A program made the position numbers and the translations under genes. The notes under the pieces are model-generated. The model did not search any database and was not told where the DNA came from. It saw nothing but the letters and a program-made list of their open reading frames with translations. This document shows positions 10,539 through 18,994 of a stretch of DNA of 21,162 bases, piece by piece (position 1 is the first letter of the stretch; the number at the start of each line of letters is the position of its first letter). The stretch is from Basidiobolus meristosporus CBS 931.73 (taxonomy: Eukaryota > Basidiobolomycota > Basidiobolomycetes > Basidiobolales > Basidiobolaceae), in NCBI GenBank assembly GCA_002104905.1, contig MCFE01000994.1:1-21162 (forward strand). Reading direction: 5' to 3'.

Positions 10539-11041
10539 TAGTTTTTGCCAATCTGAATGGGGCAAGAAATAAGATGAGTTAAATTAACAATTTTTTGGAC
10601 GTCCACAATGTCGACCTAGTTATGGTAAATGAAACGTGGTTGGTTCATTGTCCTAGGAGCTATTTCCAGGACAGACTAATACTACACAAACCGGCAAAAA
10701 CACCAAAAAAAGAAGGAGATGGGGGACGACCAAACGGCGGAATGATAATCCTCAGAAAGAGCATATTAAAACAACCAATCTGTCAAATGGAGTATGACCA
10801 TCCGGATTGCGACGAAGTAATAGTGCAAGTGGGAGACACAACAATATCGTTTAATTACCTCAAACCCACAGATAACAAGGAATTACTGAAGGAACAATTC
10901 ACACACAACGGAAATAACAAAAACCCAAATATATGGTTGGGTGATTTCAACGCAAGACTAGGAGAACTTGCCAACGATAGCAGAAGTAACAAAAAGGGGA
11001 CGGCGCTTAGAAAAATAATGACACAATACGCACTTAATAGA
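10539..11041 (+). pseudogene. LINE ORF2 N-terminus: AP-type endonuclease, truncated
   Basis: The translated frame reads IVFANLNGARNKMS, an in-frame TAA at 10580-10582, then LDVHNVDLVMVNETWL and onward. This is the start of an apurinic/apyrimidinic-type endonuclease that would nick target DNA for insertion. Visible catalytic landmarks are the early Asn in NLNGAR, Glu in NETWL and Asp/Asn in GDFNARLGE near residue 120. The later D and H motifs and the whole reverse transcriptase are missing, because the frame runs into tRNA-Asp sequence at 11042. Residues after NRAG are read from tRNA DNA, not from the element. The internal stop and truncation make it non-functional. Confidence 0.75.
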
Positions 11042-11072
11042 GCGGGGATACTTACCACTATACTATCTGAGA
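11042..11072. repeat. 31-bp direct repeat, right copy (tRNA-Asp 5' part)
   Basis: This matches 8909-8939 with two differences and 19440-19470 inverted with none. It is the undecayed partner of the pair flanking the LINE fragment. It stops in the anticodon stem, so it cannot give a tRNA. Confidence 0.8.
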
Positions 11073-11519
11073 AGATATCTATCAAGTGAAATATTTAATT
11101 TATAACGCACACTATTTAATACTTGGTAAAGCATATTAGGGAGGCTATTGGGCTGGCAAAAACAATTTGAACAATTAGCCTACGTATGAAAATACATTTT
11201 CCCCTCTCCCACCCATCTATGATGTGTGTCAATTTCCCCCAGCTGCACAGTGTATATCTTCTGACTCAGTAAAAACATACACACGATATTTACTACACAA
11301 TAAAATGGGTATATTGCTGCAACGTTGTTGGCCTTTGATTGTACATTGATTAGATTGAATTCAATAAAAATCACAATTTCTACTTTGAGCACTGATTGAC
11401 AAATAAGCGCTAAAATGGATTTACTCATGAATAAAGTACCATACAAGTGACCATCCGACTTCCATTCAACACCCTGCCCCCTACTCCAACTAAATACTGC
11501 ACACAGAAAAAGGTAAAAA
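11073..11519. other. Spacer within left inverted-repeat arm
   Basis: No gene is seen. The stretch is nearly identical, inverted, to 18995-19439. An 88-codon minus-strand frame at 11180-11446 recurs in the right arm at 19067, where the same start instead opens 109 codons. Copy identity explains it, and nothing suggests protein coding. Confidence 0.6.
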
Positions 11520-11593
11520 TGCTCACAGCAGGGGTCGAACCTGCAACCTTGGCGTTATTAGCACCACGCTCTAACCAACTGAGCTATGCGAGC
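11520..11593 (-). tRNA. tRNA-Ile(AAT), left-arm copy
   Basis: 74 bases with full cloverleaf: acceptor GCTCGCA pairs with TGTGAGC (one G-T), D arm GCTC/GAGC, anticodon loop CTAATAA (AAT), T arm GCAGG-TTCGACC-CCTGC. It differs from the right-arm copy at one base (11545), where C48 just before the T stem became T, a CpG change. It is five bases downstream of tRNA-Ser, and a T5 run follows it, so the two are probably transcribed together. Confidence 0.95.
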
Positions 11594-11598
11594 ATATA

Positions 11599-11680
11599 CG
11601 ACAACAGCAGGATTTGAACCTGCGCGGGCAGAGCCCATATGATTTCTAGTCATACGCCTTAACCACTCGGCCATATTGTC
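11599..11680 (-). tRNA. tRNA-Ser(AGA), left-arm copy
   Basis: 82 bases with acceptor GACAATA/TGTTGTC, anticodon loop CTAGAAA (AGA), a long variable arm (GGGC/GCCC) typical of serine tRNAs, and T arm GCAGG-TTCAAAT-CCTGC. It is identical to the right-arm copy and has no intron. No T run separates it from tRNA-Ile; the spacer is only five bases (11594-11598). Confidence 0.95.
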
Positions 11681-11785
11681 TGATATATCAATCCTTCTCT
11701 CTTTAAATATATGACTAAACATTTAACATGATCTTATTTAATAAAGTATGTTGAAGCTATTGTTTTCTAAAAATCGCAGAAAATT

Positions 11786-11857
11786 AGGTCTCGCCGAGAA
11801 TCGAACTCGGATTACAGGATTCAAAGTCCTGGGTGCTAACCATTACACCACGAAACC
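11786..11857 (-). tRNA. tRNA-Gln(TTG), left-arm copy
   Basis: 72 bases with acceptor GGTTTCG/CGAGACC, anticodon loop CTTTGAA (TTG) and T arm CCGAG-TTCGATT-CTCGG. It is identical to the right-arm copy. A T4 run follows on its own strand, suitable as a Pol III terminator. Confidence 0.95.
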
Positions 11858-11982
11858 AGCAACTACCTGTTATAAGCTAATCTATATTATACTACTTACT
11901 CACTCATAATCTTGCATTAAATATTTATTTCTGTAGCCCGCCAATGAAGAATACAATGAAGGGGCTGTGAACCAAAAAGGAT

Positions 11983-12065
11983 TGGTAACAGTGAGATTTG
12001 AACTCACACCTCTTACGAGACCGCAACTTGAGTGCGGCGCCTTAGACCAACTTGGCCATGTTACC
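11983..12065 (-). tRNA. tRNA-Leu(CAA), left-arm copy with two CpG changes
   Basis: 83 bases without an intron, anticodon loop CTCAAGT (CAA), with a long variable arm. Two bases differ from the right-arm copy. At 11999 the B box TTCGAATC becomes TTCAAATC (G57 to A), and at 12008 a base in front of the T stem changes from C to T. Both are losses of CpG. A57 also occurs in the tRNA-Ser and tRNA-Asp here, so function may be kept. The gene lies nine bases from the Gypsy LTR. Confidence 0.93.
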
Positions 12066-12074
12066 GTATATTAC

Positions 12075-12384
12075 TGTTATGAATCAAGGGCAAGCGGAGG
12101 AGGACCGGAGGATGTCCAATACGGATCAGAGAGGTTATCTGAATAGTTGATGAACCGGTAAAAGGTTGATGCTTTATTGATAGTGCTCAAAGGCGTTTAT
12201 ATAGAGATAGCCTCGGAGGGAGAGCTTCCGATAACATAGGGCAAGCTTCCAAAAGGAGGGTTCAAGATGTATTAAATAACGTGTGTATCACTGAGTGCGA
12301 TTGATTGTCTGTGTGCAATTCCAGGTGTTCGATCAGTAGTGTTCAAGTGATCGGTAGTGACTAGTTAGGATTTAAATCATAACA
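12075..12384 (-). repeat. 3' LTR (left) of the Gypsy element
   Basis: 310 bases with TGTTATGA and TCATAACA as the ends. On the minus strand it has a TATA box (CTATATAAA, 12196-12204) and AATAAA (12173-12178). Three of the seven differences from the other LTR are CpG losses in this copy. Its left end is also the inner breakpoint of the inverted-repeat arm. Confidence 0.97.
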
Positions 12385-12395
12385 TACTCCCACAC
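12385..12395 (-). other. Polypurine tract of the Gypsy element
   Basis: The minus strand reads GTGTGGGAGTA immediately before the 3' LTR and directly after the gag-pol stop codon. It is the expected position and composition for the primer of plus-strand DNA synthesis. Confidence 0.7.
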
Positions 12396-15300
12396 TTAAA
12401 GAGGTTCTTCTCCTGAAGAGTCCTGTCTATCGGACTTGTAATACCAGTATTTGGTTGGTGGTGTCATTGGATTTTTTAGCTGTGCTTCCTTTAGTCGGTC
12501 TCTATGTACGAGGTCCTCCTTTACTTTACCTGACATGTCTGCGAGTTGAAATGTATTGAAGGGCATTTCTCTTGTGATAATAAAGGGTCCAACCCAATGT
12601 GGTTCTAGTTTTAGCCTACTTTCATTTCGGACTAATACAAGTTTTCCCAAAGTTAAGGGTTTTGTTACCACTGTTTTGTTGTACTGTTCTTTCATCTTCT
12701 CTGCTTGTTGTTTTAAATTCTTGATGGCATCATGTCTTGCATGTCCTAATTCTTCCAGTTCCCTTGTTCTGAATTCCGCCAAGTCTTTTTGGTTCTTTAA
12801 GTCCCAGATGTATGGTGGTAAGGTATCACCTGGGATTCTTGGATGTGTACCATACACTAGGTAGAAGGGGGACTTTTGTGTTGCTGAATGGACTCTAATA
12901 CGACAGGCAAAGAGTGCTTGATGTACAAATTCATCCCACTTATGTTTGGCTCCTTTGACATAAGTAGTCAGCATCTTCCCAAAGAGTCCATTGAACCTCT
13001 CTGTAACCCCATTTGTTCTAGGGTGGTATGCTGATGTCTTCAAATGTCTAACCCCCATTATCTGAAGGTATTCTTTCAAGGTTTGTTCCAAAAAGTTTGC
13101 TCCTCTGTCAGACAGAATTTCACCTGGGCATCCAAACTGCATAAAGATTTCCAGGTAAAGGAATTTTGCAACATTTTTTGCAGTAGCTGCTGGCATGGCT
13201 TTTGCTATACACCACTTAGTGGTATGGTCAATTGCAGTTATGATCCACTTGTTCCCTCTTGAAGTTTCAGGCAAGATTTCAATGAAGTCAATTCCCCATC
13301 TGTAGAATGCTGGAACTGGAGTCAGTGGTTCTAATGGGGCATGTTCCTTGTTGTATGGTCTAGCCAGCTGGCACTCAGGGCAGGTCTTGAGGGTCTCAGC
13401 TATAAATTGTTTGAGTTTAGGCCACCAGGCTCTCCTTTTAGTTATTTCATAAGTTCCTTGGATGCCCCGATGTCCAAAGGCTTTATGATTCTTGATTATC
13501 ATGTCACCTCTGTATACAAATGGAATATATGGTACAGGCCCTATTTCTTCCATGTGTCTGTAAAGTACCTCGTCTTCACCATATGAGAAATTCTCTGCTT
13601 CTTTCTTAATTTTGGCCCTTACTTCCTGTGATAAATCTTCTGGCATTGTCTGACTTGCCAAGTACTCTGGCATGTATTCTGGCCAGTCCAACTCATGATC
13701 TACCATTGATATATGTTGCCTTGAGAGTGCATCAGCAACTGTATTCTTTGGCCCAGGGAGGTAGTGGATTTTAAAATCAAATTGTTGTAGTTCTTCAATC
13801 CATCTAGTTATTCTCCTGGATAATAGCTTCTGGGTGTGAATGTATCTTAGGGATGCATGATCTGTATATACCACAAAGTGTTTGCCCTCCAAGTAGCATC
13901 TCCACACCCTCAGACAATGTAGTATGGCATAGAGTTCTTTTTCATGGACTGGGTAGTTTTGTTCAGTTACTGATAGCTTTTTGGACTCATAAGCAACCGG
14001 GTGTTCTTTTTGAGTCAGTACCCCTCCAACAGCTAGATCTGAAGCATCAGTGTATACACAGAAAGGTTCTGAGAAATCAGGCAACTGAAGCACAGGAGTT
14101 TGGCATAGCTTTTCTTTCAGAGTTAGGAAAGCTGTCTCACAGTTTGGGGTCCATATATAGTCTTTCTCTTTTTTGGTCAAGTCTGTAAGGGGGGCTGCAA
14201 TAGTTGCAAAGTCCCTGATGAATCTTCTGTAATATGATGCAAGTCCCAGGAAGGATCTCATTTCAGTGAGTGACTTTGGGGCTTCCCATTTCTGGATAGC
14301 ATCTATCTTGGCTGGATCCATGTGTAGTCCTTTATCTGAGATTATGTGACCAAGGTATTCAACTGATCTGGTGAGGAATTCACACTTAGGAAGTTGTGCA
14401 TATAGCTGGTGCTTTTTTAGTATAGCCAGTACTGTCTTCAAGTGCTTCATGTGGTCATCCATGCTGGTACTATAGATCAGAATGTCATCTAAGTAGACCA
14501 GGACAAATTTCTCTAAATATGGTTCTAGGATGCTATTCATGAGTGTCTGAAATGTTGCTGGGGCATTAGTCAGGCCAAAGCTCATCACAACAAACTCATA
14601 ATGACCATATCTTGTGTTGAATGCTGTCTTAGAGGTGTCTTCAGGCTTAATTCTGATTTGGTGATATCCAGATGCTAGGTCTATTTTAGAGAATATCTTT
14701 GCCTTCCCCAGTTGGTCAAAGAGGGCATCAATTCTTGGTAATGGGTAGGAATTTCTGACAGTGATTGCATTTAGGGCCCTGTAGTCCACACAGAACCGTA
14801 GCTTCCCATCCTTCTTTGGAGCAAAGAGTACTGGAGCTCCCCATGGTGATTTACTGGGTTTTATCCAGCCTTTAGCCAGGTAGTCCTTCAATGTTTCCTT
14901 CAAAGTATCCATTTCCTTTGGGGAGAACTTATATGGGGCTCTGTTTCTTGGTTTATCATCTGTTACTTCTATGGCATGGTCAATCTCTCTGCTTGGGGGT
15001 AGTGCAGGGATTTCCTTGGGAAAAACCTCTTGAAACTCTGCTAACAAGGTCTTGAGCCTGACATTTGTCACTTCTGTGGTCTCTTGGATTTTGGCAAAGG
15101 CTATCATGTGCAACAGTTTGGGATTCTGTCTGATAGAGTGGGCAAACTGTTTCTTTGATATGGTGTGTTCTGGTGCATTGCCTTTGTCCAGGGTTGGTTT
15201 GGGTGACAGATGATATTTTGCATCTTCCTTGTTGATTACAACTTCCTGAGTCTGCCAGTTTATGTCAGGATTGTGCTTTCTTAGCCAAGTTTGTCCCACA

Positions 15301-16745
15301 TTGATTTCAAAGTTGGCTTGGGGTATGATAATTGGGGAAATGGTGTCTTGGAAGTCCCTGATTTGTAAAGTCAAGGGTTCAGTCCTGCTGTTCACTATAA
15401 TTGATTCCTTGGTGGCACAGAGGATGTGAATTGGGGGGCAAGGGATTGTTTGTAGCTTCATCTGATCAGCTACATCTTTTGAAATGTAGACATCAGTTGC
15501 TCCACTGTCAATGAGTACAGAGACACATTGGTTGTTGTTGAGAATCCCTGGGAGTTTCAGCATCTTTGGGGTAGTATATAAGCTCTGAGTCCTCTGATAC
15601 TCCTTAACAAGGCTGATTGTGTGCTCCTCCTCCTTAGTGGAGAGTTGGAATACTCTTTGTAATGGCCTCTTTGGGCATTCATTGACTTTATGACCCTGTT
15701 CCTTGCAGTAAAAGCATAGTCCAAGCTTGAAGCATTCCTCTTTAGAAGGTCTTGGTGTGCTCTGCATAACATCTAGGTCCATAGGCTCCAGTGTTTGGGG
15801 GTAGTGTGCACCTTGTTCAGTGATTGGTTGACTACTAATAGGTATGTGGTTATTGGCTTTGAAGCCTGTAGTAGTTCTTGAGTGACCAATTCTGTGGTTG
15901 ACAGCCCTTCTGAAGTGTATGGCATCATATCTTTCTGCCAGTTCCATAGCCTCTACTAGGGTTTTGGGGTCTTTGTATTCAATTTCCCATCTAGTGTTGG
16001 ATTTCAGGCCTCTTAGGTATTGCTCAAGTAGTTCAGTATCAGGCATGTTTTGAATTTCCATACTAAGCAAGTTAAACTGCTCATTGTACTCTTGAACAGA
16101 CTTGGCTTGAAAGAGTTTGGACAGTTTTTCTCTTGCCATTCTATCAGCATTGATAGGTGTAAACCTCTTTCTCAATGCTTTAACAAAGTCAGCCCAGGAG
16201 GCTATGGGTGGAAAGATGCCCCTATTCATTCCTTGAATGTGAAGTTTCCACCACATGGTTGCTTCCTTTCTGAAAAGTGAACAGGCATAATGTACTTTGA
16301 CTTCTTCAGAGTCATCTGAGAAGTATAGGTACTGCTCTACTTCAAATATCCAAGTCTCTAGAGTGGCAGTGTGTCTTTTGCCTTCAAAGATGTTGGGTTT
16401 CTGAAGTTTCAGATTTGTTGCTCTATATTGTTTTGTGAAGTCCAGAGAGCCTTGCCCATCTTCTCCAAGATTCAAGGAATTGGGAGGCACCGCAGGTCTT
16501 ACAGATGAGGCTTCACCCTCTCTCTGTATACCTTGACCAGTAAACCATGATCTCTGGGTGTTCACAAAATGTAAAGAGTCCAAGTCTGTCTGCCTACCCA
16601 TTCTTGGGTCCAGACTAGGGAGGGCCGCAGGCTCAGTTGTGTGGGACTGTCCTTGACCGGCTAACTCAGCAACTTGTTGTTCAAGACTCTCAATATAGGC
16701 CAACATTTCTTCTGAAGAGCTAAATTTTGGCTTTTCTTCACTCAT
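12396..16745 (-). CDS. Ty3/Gypsy Gag-Pol polyprotein, intact
   Basis: One 1,449-residue frame with no internal stop or frameshift encodes all proteins for reverse transcription and integration. Gag occupies about 1-400, with a capsid-like core near 115-240 and a CCHC zinc knuckle at 344-357 ([14 protein letters not shown]). The aspartic protease has its active site LIDSGATD at 411-418. Reverse transcriptase runs about 610-800 with YLDD at 751-754. RNase H starts at YTDAS (898-902) and ends at ADALSR (1004-1009). Integrase has the HHCC finger at H1087, H1092, C1122 and C1125, the catalytic residues D1153, D1213 and E1249, and a WVGPF motif at 1384-1388. All key residues are present, so it may be active. 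Gag and pol are fused in one frame, so no frameshift is needed. The coding region is CpG-poor whereas the LTRs and leader are CpG-rich. Confidence 0.97.
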   Translation of the reverse strand: MSEEKPKFSSSEEMLAYIESLEQQVAELAGQGQSHTTEPAALPSLDPRMGRQTDLDSLHFVNTQRSWFTGQGIQREGEASSVRPAVPPNSLNLGEDGQGSLDFTKQYRATNLKLQKPNIFEGKRHTATLETWIFEVEQYLYFSDDSEEVKVHYACSLFRKEATMWWKLHIQGMNRGIFPPIASWADFVKALRKRFTPINADRMAREKLSKLFQAKSVQEYNEQFNLLSMEIQNMPDTELLEQYLRGLKSNTRWEIEYKDPKTLVEAMELAERYDAIHFRRAVNHRIGHSRTTTGFKANNHIPISSQPITEQGAHYPQTLEPMDLDVMQSTPRPSKEECFKLGLCFYCKEQGHKVNECPKRPLQRVFQLSTKEEEHTISLVKEYQRTQSLYTTPKMLKLPGILNNNQCVSVLIDSGATDVYISKDVADQMKLQTIPCPPIHILCATKESIIVNSRTEPLTLQIRDFQDTISPIIIPQANFEINVGQTWLRKHNPDINWQTQEVVINKEDAKYHLSPKPTLDKGNAPEHTISKKQFAHSIRQNPKLLHMIAFAKIQETTEVTNVRLKTLLAEFQEVFPKEIPALPPSREIDHAIEVTDDKPRNRAPYKFSPKEMDTLKETLKDYLAKGWIKPSKSPWGAPVLFAPKKDGKLRFCVDYRALNAITVRNSYPLPRIDALFDQLGKAKIFSKIDLASGYHQIRIKPEDTSKTAFNTRYGHYEFVVMSFGLTNAPATFQTLMNSILEPYLEKFVLVYLDDILIYSTSMDDHMKHLKTVLAILKKHQLYAQLPKCEFLTRSVEYLGHIISDKGLHMDPAKIDAIQKWEAPKSLTEMRSFLGLASYYRRFIRDFATIAAPLTDLTKKEKDYIWTPNCETAFLTLKEKLCQTPVLQLPDFSEPFCVYTDASDLAVGGVLTQKEHPVAYESKKLSVTEQNYPVHEKELYAILHCLRVWRCYLEGKHFVVYTDHASLRYIHTQKLLSRRITRWIEELQQFDFKIHYLPGPKNTVADALSRQHISMVDHELDWPEYMPEYLASQTMPEDLSQEVRAKIKKEAENFSYGEDEVLYRHMEEIGPVPYIPFVYRGDMIIKNHKAFGHRGIQGTYEITKRRAWWPKLKQFIAETLKTCPECQLARPYNKEHAPLEPLTPVPAFYRWGIDFIEILPETSRGNKWIITAIDHTTKWCIAKAMPAATAKNVAKFLYLEIFMQFGCPGEILSDRGANFLEQTLKEYLQIMGVRHLKTSAYHPRTNGVTERFNGLFGKMLTTYVKGAKHKWDEFVHQALFACRIRVHSATQKSPFYLVYGTHPRIPGDTLPPYIWDLKNQKDLAEFRTRELEELGHARHDAIKNLKQQAEKMKEQYNKTVVTKPLTLGKLVLVRNESRLKLEPHWVGPFIITREMPFNTFQLADMSGKVKEDLVHRDRLKEAQLKNPMTPPTKYWYYKSDRQDSSGEEPL

Positions 16746-16930
16746 TTTGTTTTTGGGTATTGTTTGATTTGCGGTAGGCGGGTGTGTTTACCAAGGGGGC
16801 TGGTTCTCTGGCAGAATTGACTGGGTACTGTTTTTTTTCTTTTTTTGAGTGAAACGGAGGGTTTCTCTGGGAGGTTGGGAGGGTCTCGGGCAGGTACGGA
16901 GGGTATCTCTGGACAATTGGAAGAATATCT

Positions 16931-17090
16931 GGGAGATCGGAAGAGTTTCTGGGAGATCGGAAGAGTTTCTGGGAGATCGGAAGAGTTTCTGAGAGATTGG
17001 AAAAGTTTCTGGGAGATCGGAAGAGTTTCTGAGAGATTGGAAAAGTTTCTGGGAGATCGGAAGAGTTTCTGAGAGATTGGAAAAGTTTCT
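16931..17090. repeat. 20-bp tandem repeat in the Gypsy leader
   Basis: Eight units in exact 20-base phase. Type A is GGGAGATCGGAAGAGTTTCT and type B is GAGAGATTGGAAAAGTTTCT, in the order A A A B A B A B. B differs from A by G-to-A and C-to-T only. The alternating part has a 40-base higher-order period. Degenerate units extend to about 16890 on the left and 17110 on the right. Confidence 0.95.
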
Positions 17091-17130
17091 GGGAGGTACG
17101 GAGGTTTTTGTTTTTTGGAGATCGGAGGTT

Positions 17131-17141
17131 CGCTGCTACCA
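17131..17141 (-). other. Primer-binding site of the Gypsy element
   Basis: The minus strand reads TGGTAGCAGCG one base after the LTR end. TGG is the complement of a tRNA CCA end. The rest would fit a tRNA whose gene starts AGC-rich, such as an initiator tRNA-Met; no such tRNA is in this window, so the primer identity is inference. Confidence 0.6.
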
Positions 17142-17142
17142 A

Positions 17143-17452
17143 TGTTATGAATCGAGGGCAAGCGGAGGAGGACCGGAGGATGTCCAATACGAATCAGAGA
17201 GGTTATCTGAATAGTTGATGAACCGGTAAAAGGTTGATGCTTTATTGATAGTGTTCAAAGGAGTTTATATAGAGATAGCCTCGGAGGGAGAGCTTCCGAT
17301 AACGTAGGGCAAGCTTCCAAAAGGAGGGTTCAAGATGTATTAAATAACGTGTGTATCACTGAGTGCGATTGATCGTCTGTGTGGAATTCCAGGTGTTCGA
17401 TCAGTAGTGTTCAAGTGATCGGTAGTGACTAGTTAGGATTTAAATCATAACA
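17143..17452 (-). repeat. 5' LTR (right) of the Gypsy element
   Basis: 310 bases, ends TGTTATGA and TCATAACA. On the element strand it has a TATA box (CTATATAAA, 17264-17272) followed about 20 bases later by AATAAA (17241-17246), giving promoter and polyadenylation signal. It keeps CpG at the three sites where the left LTR has lost it. Confidence 0.97.
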
Positions 17453-17552
17453 CGCTATACATCAAGGCAACGAAGTACCAAGTCTTATGAGGAGAGTACA
17501 TGTTGTAAAATGGGGTTTTATGTAGGTAGTTAACTACGTAACAAATGTAAGT

Positions 17553-17624
17553 GGGGGGTTGGCGCAACGGTAGCGCGTTCGCCTCCAGAGCGAAAGGTTG
17601 CGTGTTCAAATCACGCACTCCTCA
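17553..17624 (+). tRNA. tRNA-Trp(CCA)
   Basis: 72 bases with acceptor GGGGGGT/ACTCCTC (two G-T pairs), D arm GCGC/GCGC, anticodon stem TTCGC/GCGAA around CTCCAGA (anticodon CCA), and T arm GCGTG-TTCAAAT-CACGC. No intron. A T5 run four bases downstream fits a Pol III terminator. A 12-base perfect palindrome GTAGTTAACTAC lies at 17526-17537 upstream. Confidence 0.95.
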
Positions 17625-17824
17625 CTGATTTTTGTTTTGGTGGGTGTTGTATCAGTAGGACCTTGGCCAGTCCCCATATATGAAAAAAGATCGATCACTT
17701 TTTGTGTGTATGCTTCACGTAAGGATGGCCTTGATCATTTTGGTATTCTCTACACGGGGCCCTTGAGCTTGCGGCTTTCCTGCATATCATCCCAACCACT
17801 AATAAAAACATAGGACAAAAGTAT

Positions 17825-17895
17825 TTCCCCATCGGGGAATCGAACCCGGCCGTCTCGGTGAAAGCGAGAAATCCTAACCACTGGACCAATGAGGA
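17825..17895 (-). tRNA. tRNA-Glu(TTC), T stem one base short
   Basis: 71 bases. Acceptor TCCTCAT/ATGGGGA, D arm and anticodon arm TCTCG-CTTTCAC-CGAGA (anticodon TTC) are sound. The 5' strand of the T stem reads CCGGG rather than CGGGG and so cannot pair fully with CCCCG. Compared with tRNA-Glu(CTC) at 20025-20096 one G is missing from a run of four. It may be a pseudogene or a homopolymer sequencing error. A T4 run follows on its strand. Confidence 0.85.
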
Positions 17896-18076
17896 AGTTA
17901 TTGTTAGAAAGCAAGCAAAATTCTATATTCCCACAAGACTTTACTCCATTCAGAATGCTCACTGTATCATGTACCCATCTTCACATTGAACCCTACCAAT
18001 GCAGATGGGTAGCTAGTCGCAAGGTATAATCAGTGAACATAACATGAAGTCAGGTAATGGGTCAAATACTGAATTC

Positions 18077-18147
18077 GCCATTGTAGTATAGTGGCAGTAC
18101 ATCGCGTTGTGGCCGCGTCGACCTCGGTTCGATTCCGAGCAATGGCA
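18077..18147 (+). tRNA. tRNA-His(GTG)
   Basis: 71 bases with acceptor GCCATTG/CAATGGC, anticodon loop TTGTGGC (anticodon GTG) and T arm CTCGG-TTCGATT-CCGAG. The outermost anticodon-stem pair is T-T, a small defect. As in other eukaryotes the extra 5' G of tRNA-His would be added after transcription; the base before the gene is C. T-runs follow directly. Confidence 0.92.
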
Positions 18148-18448
18148 TTTTATTTTAGTGGTTGTCAGATCAGTACAGCCCACAGACTTGCATTCAAGGT
18201 GCAAATGAACCACATTTTGAAAGTGCATTACTAGATAGCGTGTGTTCTCATACAAGCACAATCTGGCATCGTTGGTAGCTTTGTGTTTCCTTTTGTTACA
18301 AGCTATTTGGCAATAATTAACGACCACTGAAAATTGACGAATTTGGAAGTTCTTTTAATCACAAAAAAATTAGTATCGAGTGACATGAACACTCTAGGTT
18401 TGCGAACCTTTCTAGTCGTAAGAAAAATATGAGATGGATGTAATATAC
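18148..18448. other. Spacer between tRNA-His and tRNA-Leu
   Basis: No gene or repeat is recognised. Base composition is ordinary and CpG is present. The inner end of the right inverted-repeat arm falls at 18440, so most of this spacer has no counterpart beside the left arm. Confidence 0.5.
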
Positions 18449-18531
18449 GGTAACATGGCCGAGTTGGTCTAAGGCGCCGCACTCAAGTTGCGGTCTCGTA
18501 AGAGGCGTGAGTTCGAATCTCACTGTTACCA
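18449..18531 (+). tRNA. tRNA-Leu(CAA), right-arm copy
   Basis: 83 bases with acceptor GGTAACA/TGTTACC, anticodon stem CCGCA/TGCGG around CTCAAGT (anticodon CAA), a long variable arm and T arm GTGAG-TTCGAAT-CTCAC. There is no intron, although tRNA-Leu(CAA) carries one in many eukaryotes. A T5 run lies four bases downstream. Confidence 0.96.
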
Positions 18532-18656
18532 ATCCTTTTTGGTTCACAGCCCCTTCATTGTATTCTTCATTGGCGGGCTACAGAAATAAATATTTAATGC
18601 AAGATTATGAGTGAGTAAGTAGTATAATATAGATTAGCTTATAACAGGTAGTTGCT

Positions 18657-18728
18657 GGTTTCGTGGTGTAATGGTTAGCACCCAGGACTTTGAATCCTGT
18701 AATCCGAGTTCGATTCTCGGCGAGACCT
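18657..18728 (+). tRNA. tRNA-Gln(TTG), right-arm copy
   Basis: 72 bases, identical to 11786-11857 inverted. Anticodon loop CTTTGAA (TTG), intact acceptor, D and T arms. A T4 run follows within a few bases. Confidence 0.96.
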
Positions 18729-18833
18729 AATTTTCTGCGATTTTTAGAAAACAATAGCTTCAACATACTTTATTAAATAAGATCATGTTAAATGTTTAGT
18801 CATATATTTAAAGAGAGAAGGATTGATATATCA

Positions 18834-18915
18834 GACAATATGGCCGAGTGGTTAAGGCGTATGACTAGAAATCATATGGGCTCTGCCCGCGCAGGTTCAA
18901 ATCCTGCTGTTGTCG
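18834..18915 (+). tRNA. tRNA-Ser(AGA), right-arm copy
   Basis: 82 bases, identical to the left-arm copy. Anticodon stem TATGA/TCATA around CTAGAAA (anticodon AGA), long variable arm, T arm GCAGG-TTCAAAT-CCTGC. It ends five bases (TATAT) before tRNA-Ile with no T run between, which suggests a two-tRNA transcript. Confidence 0.96.
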
Positions 18916-18920
18916 TATAT

Positions 18921-18994
18921 GCTCGCATAGCTCAGTTGGTTAGAGCGTGGTGCTAATAACGCCAAGGTCGCAGGTTCGACCCCTGCTGTGAGCA
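18921..18994 (+). tRNA. tRNA-Ile(AAT), right-arm copy
   Basis: 74 bases with a full cloverleaf and anticodon AAT. It keeps C48 where the left copy has T. A T5 run directly follows (TTTTTACCTTTTT), the first terminator after the tRNA-Ser start, in line with joint transcription of Ser and Ile. Confidence 0.96.

Larger units (their letters stand above)
8940..11041 (+). mobile_element. LINE fragment inserted within a tRNA-Asp gene
   Basis: A 2,102-bp piece of a non-LTR retrotransposon carries a decayed 5' part, ORF1 and the first part of the ORF2 endonuclease, then stops abruptly at the tRNA-Asp sequence. Reverse transcriptase and the 3' end are missing. That is unusual, because target-primed reverse transcription normally loses the 5' end. 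A 31-bp piece of tRNA-Asp lies on both sides. The left part lacks CpG up to about 9570, and CpG becomes common from about 9900. Possible explanations are site-specific insertion followed by deletion, or repair-mediated capture. The junction has microhomology because the last element bases resemble GCGGGG. Confidence 0.7.
11042..12074. repeat. Left arm of long inverted repeat (tRNA cluster)
   Basis: This is the reverse complement of 18440-19470. I find two length differences in runs of C (near 11190 and 11475) and four substitutions (11149, 11545, 11999, 12008). Each substitution is TpG or CpA here where the right arm has CpG. The arm carries four whole tRNA genes and 31 bases of tRNA-Asp. The outer end stops at the LINE fragment and the inner end stops exactly at a Gypsy LTR. 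Confidence 0.95.
16746..17142 (-). promoter_or_regulatory. Untranslated leader of the Gypsy element
   Basis: This 397-base stretch lies between the 5' LTR and the gag ATG. It contains the primer-binding site and an array of 20-base repeats. On the sense strand two overlapping frames stay open across the array: one from an ATG in the LTR at 17187 to a TGA at 16738 (149 codons, overlapping the gag start), and one from 17161 to 16742 (139 codons). A 20-base unit spells the same 20-residue period in any open frame, so these may be accidental. If translated they would act as upstream frames limiting gag translation. Confidence 0.6.
12075..17452 (-). mobile_element. Full-length Ty3/Gypsy LTR retrotransposon
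   Basis: The 5,378-bp element has two 310-bp LTRs, a primer-binding site, a polypurine tract and a single open gag-pol frame in the order protease, reverse transcriptase, RNase H, integrase, which is the Ty3/Gypsy order. The LTRs differ at seven positions (about 97.7% identical), so insertion is fairly recent. No chromodomain is visible. Flanking pentamers ATTAC (left) and CGCTA (right) do not match, so there is no target-site duplication. That points to recombination between elements or a later rearrangement. Confidence 0.95.

Noticed and set aside
16931-17090. Regular 20-base repeats that might suggest a CRISPR array.
   Set aside because: There are no unique spacers; units are directly adjacent and lie in a retrotransposon leader of a eukaryote.
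17695-17962. Overlapping minus-strand open frames across tRNA-Glu(TTC).
   Set aside because: They run through a tRNA gene and carry no coding motif; tRNA structure explains the sequence.
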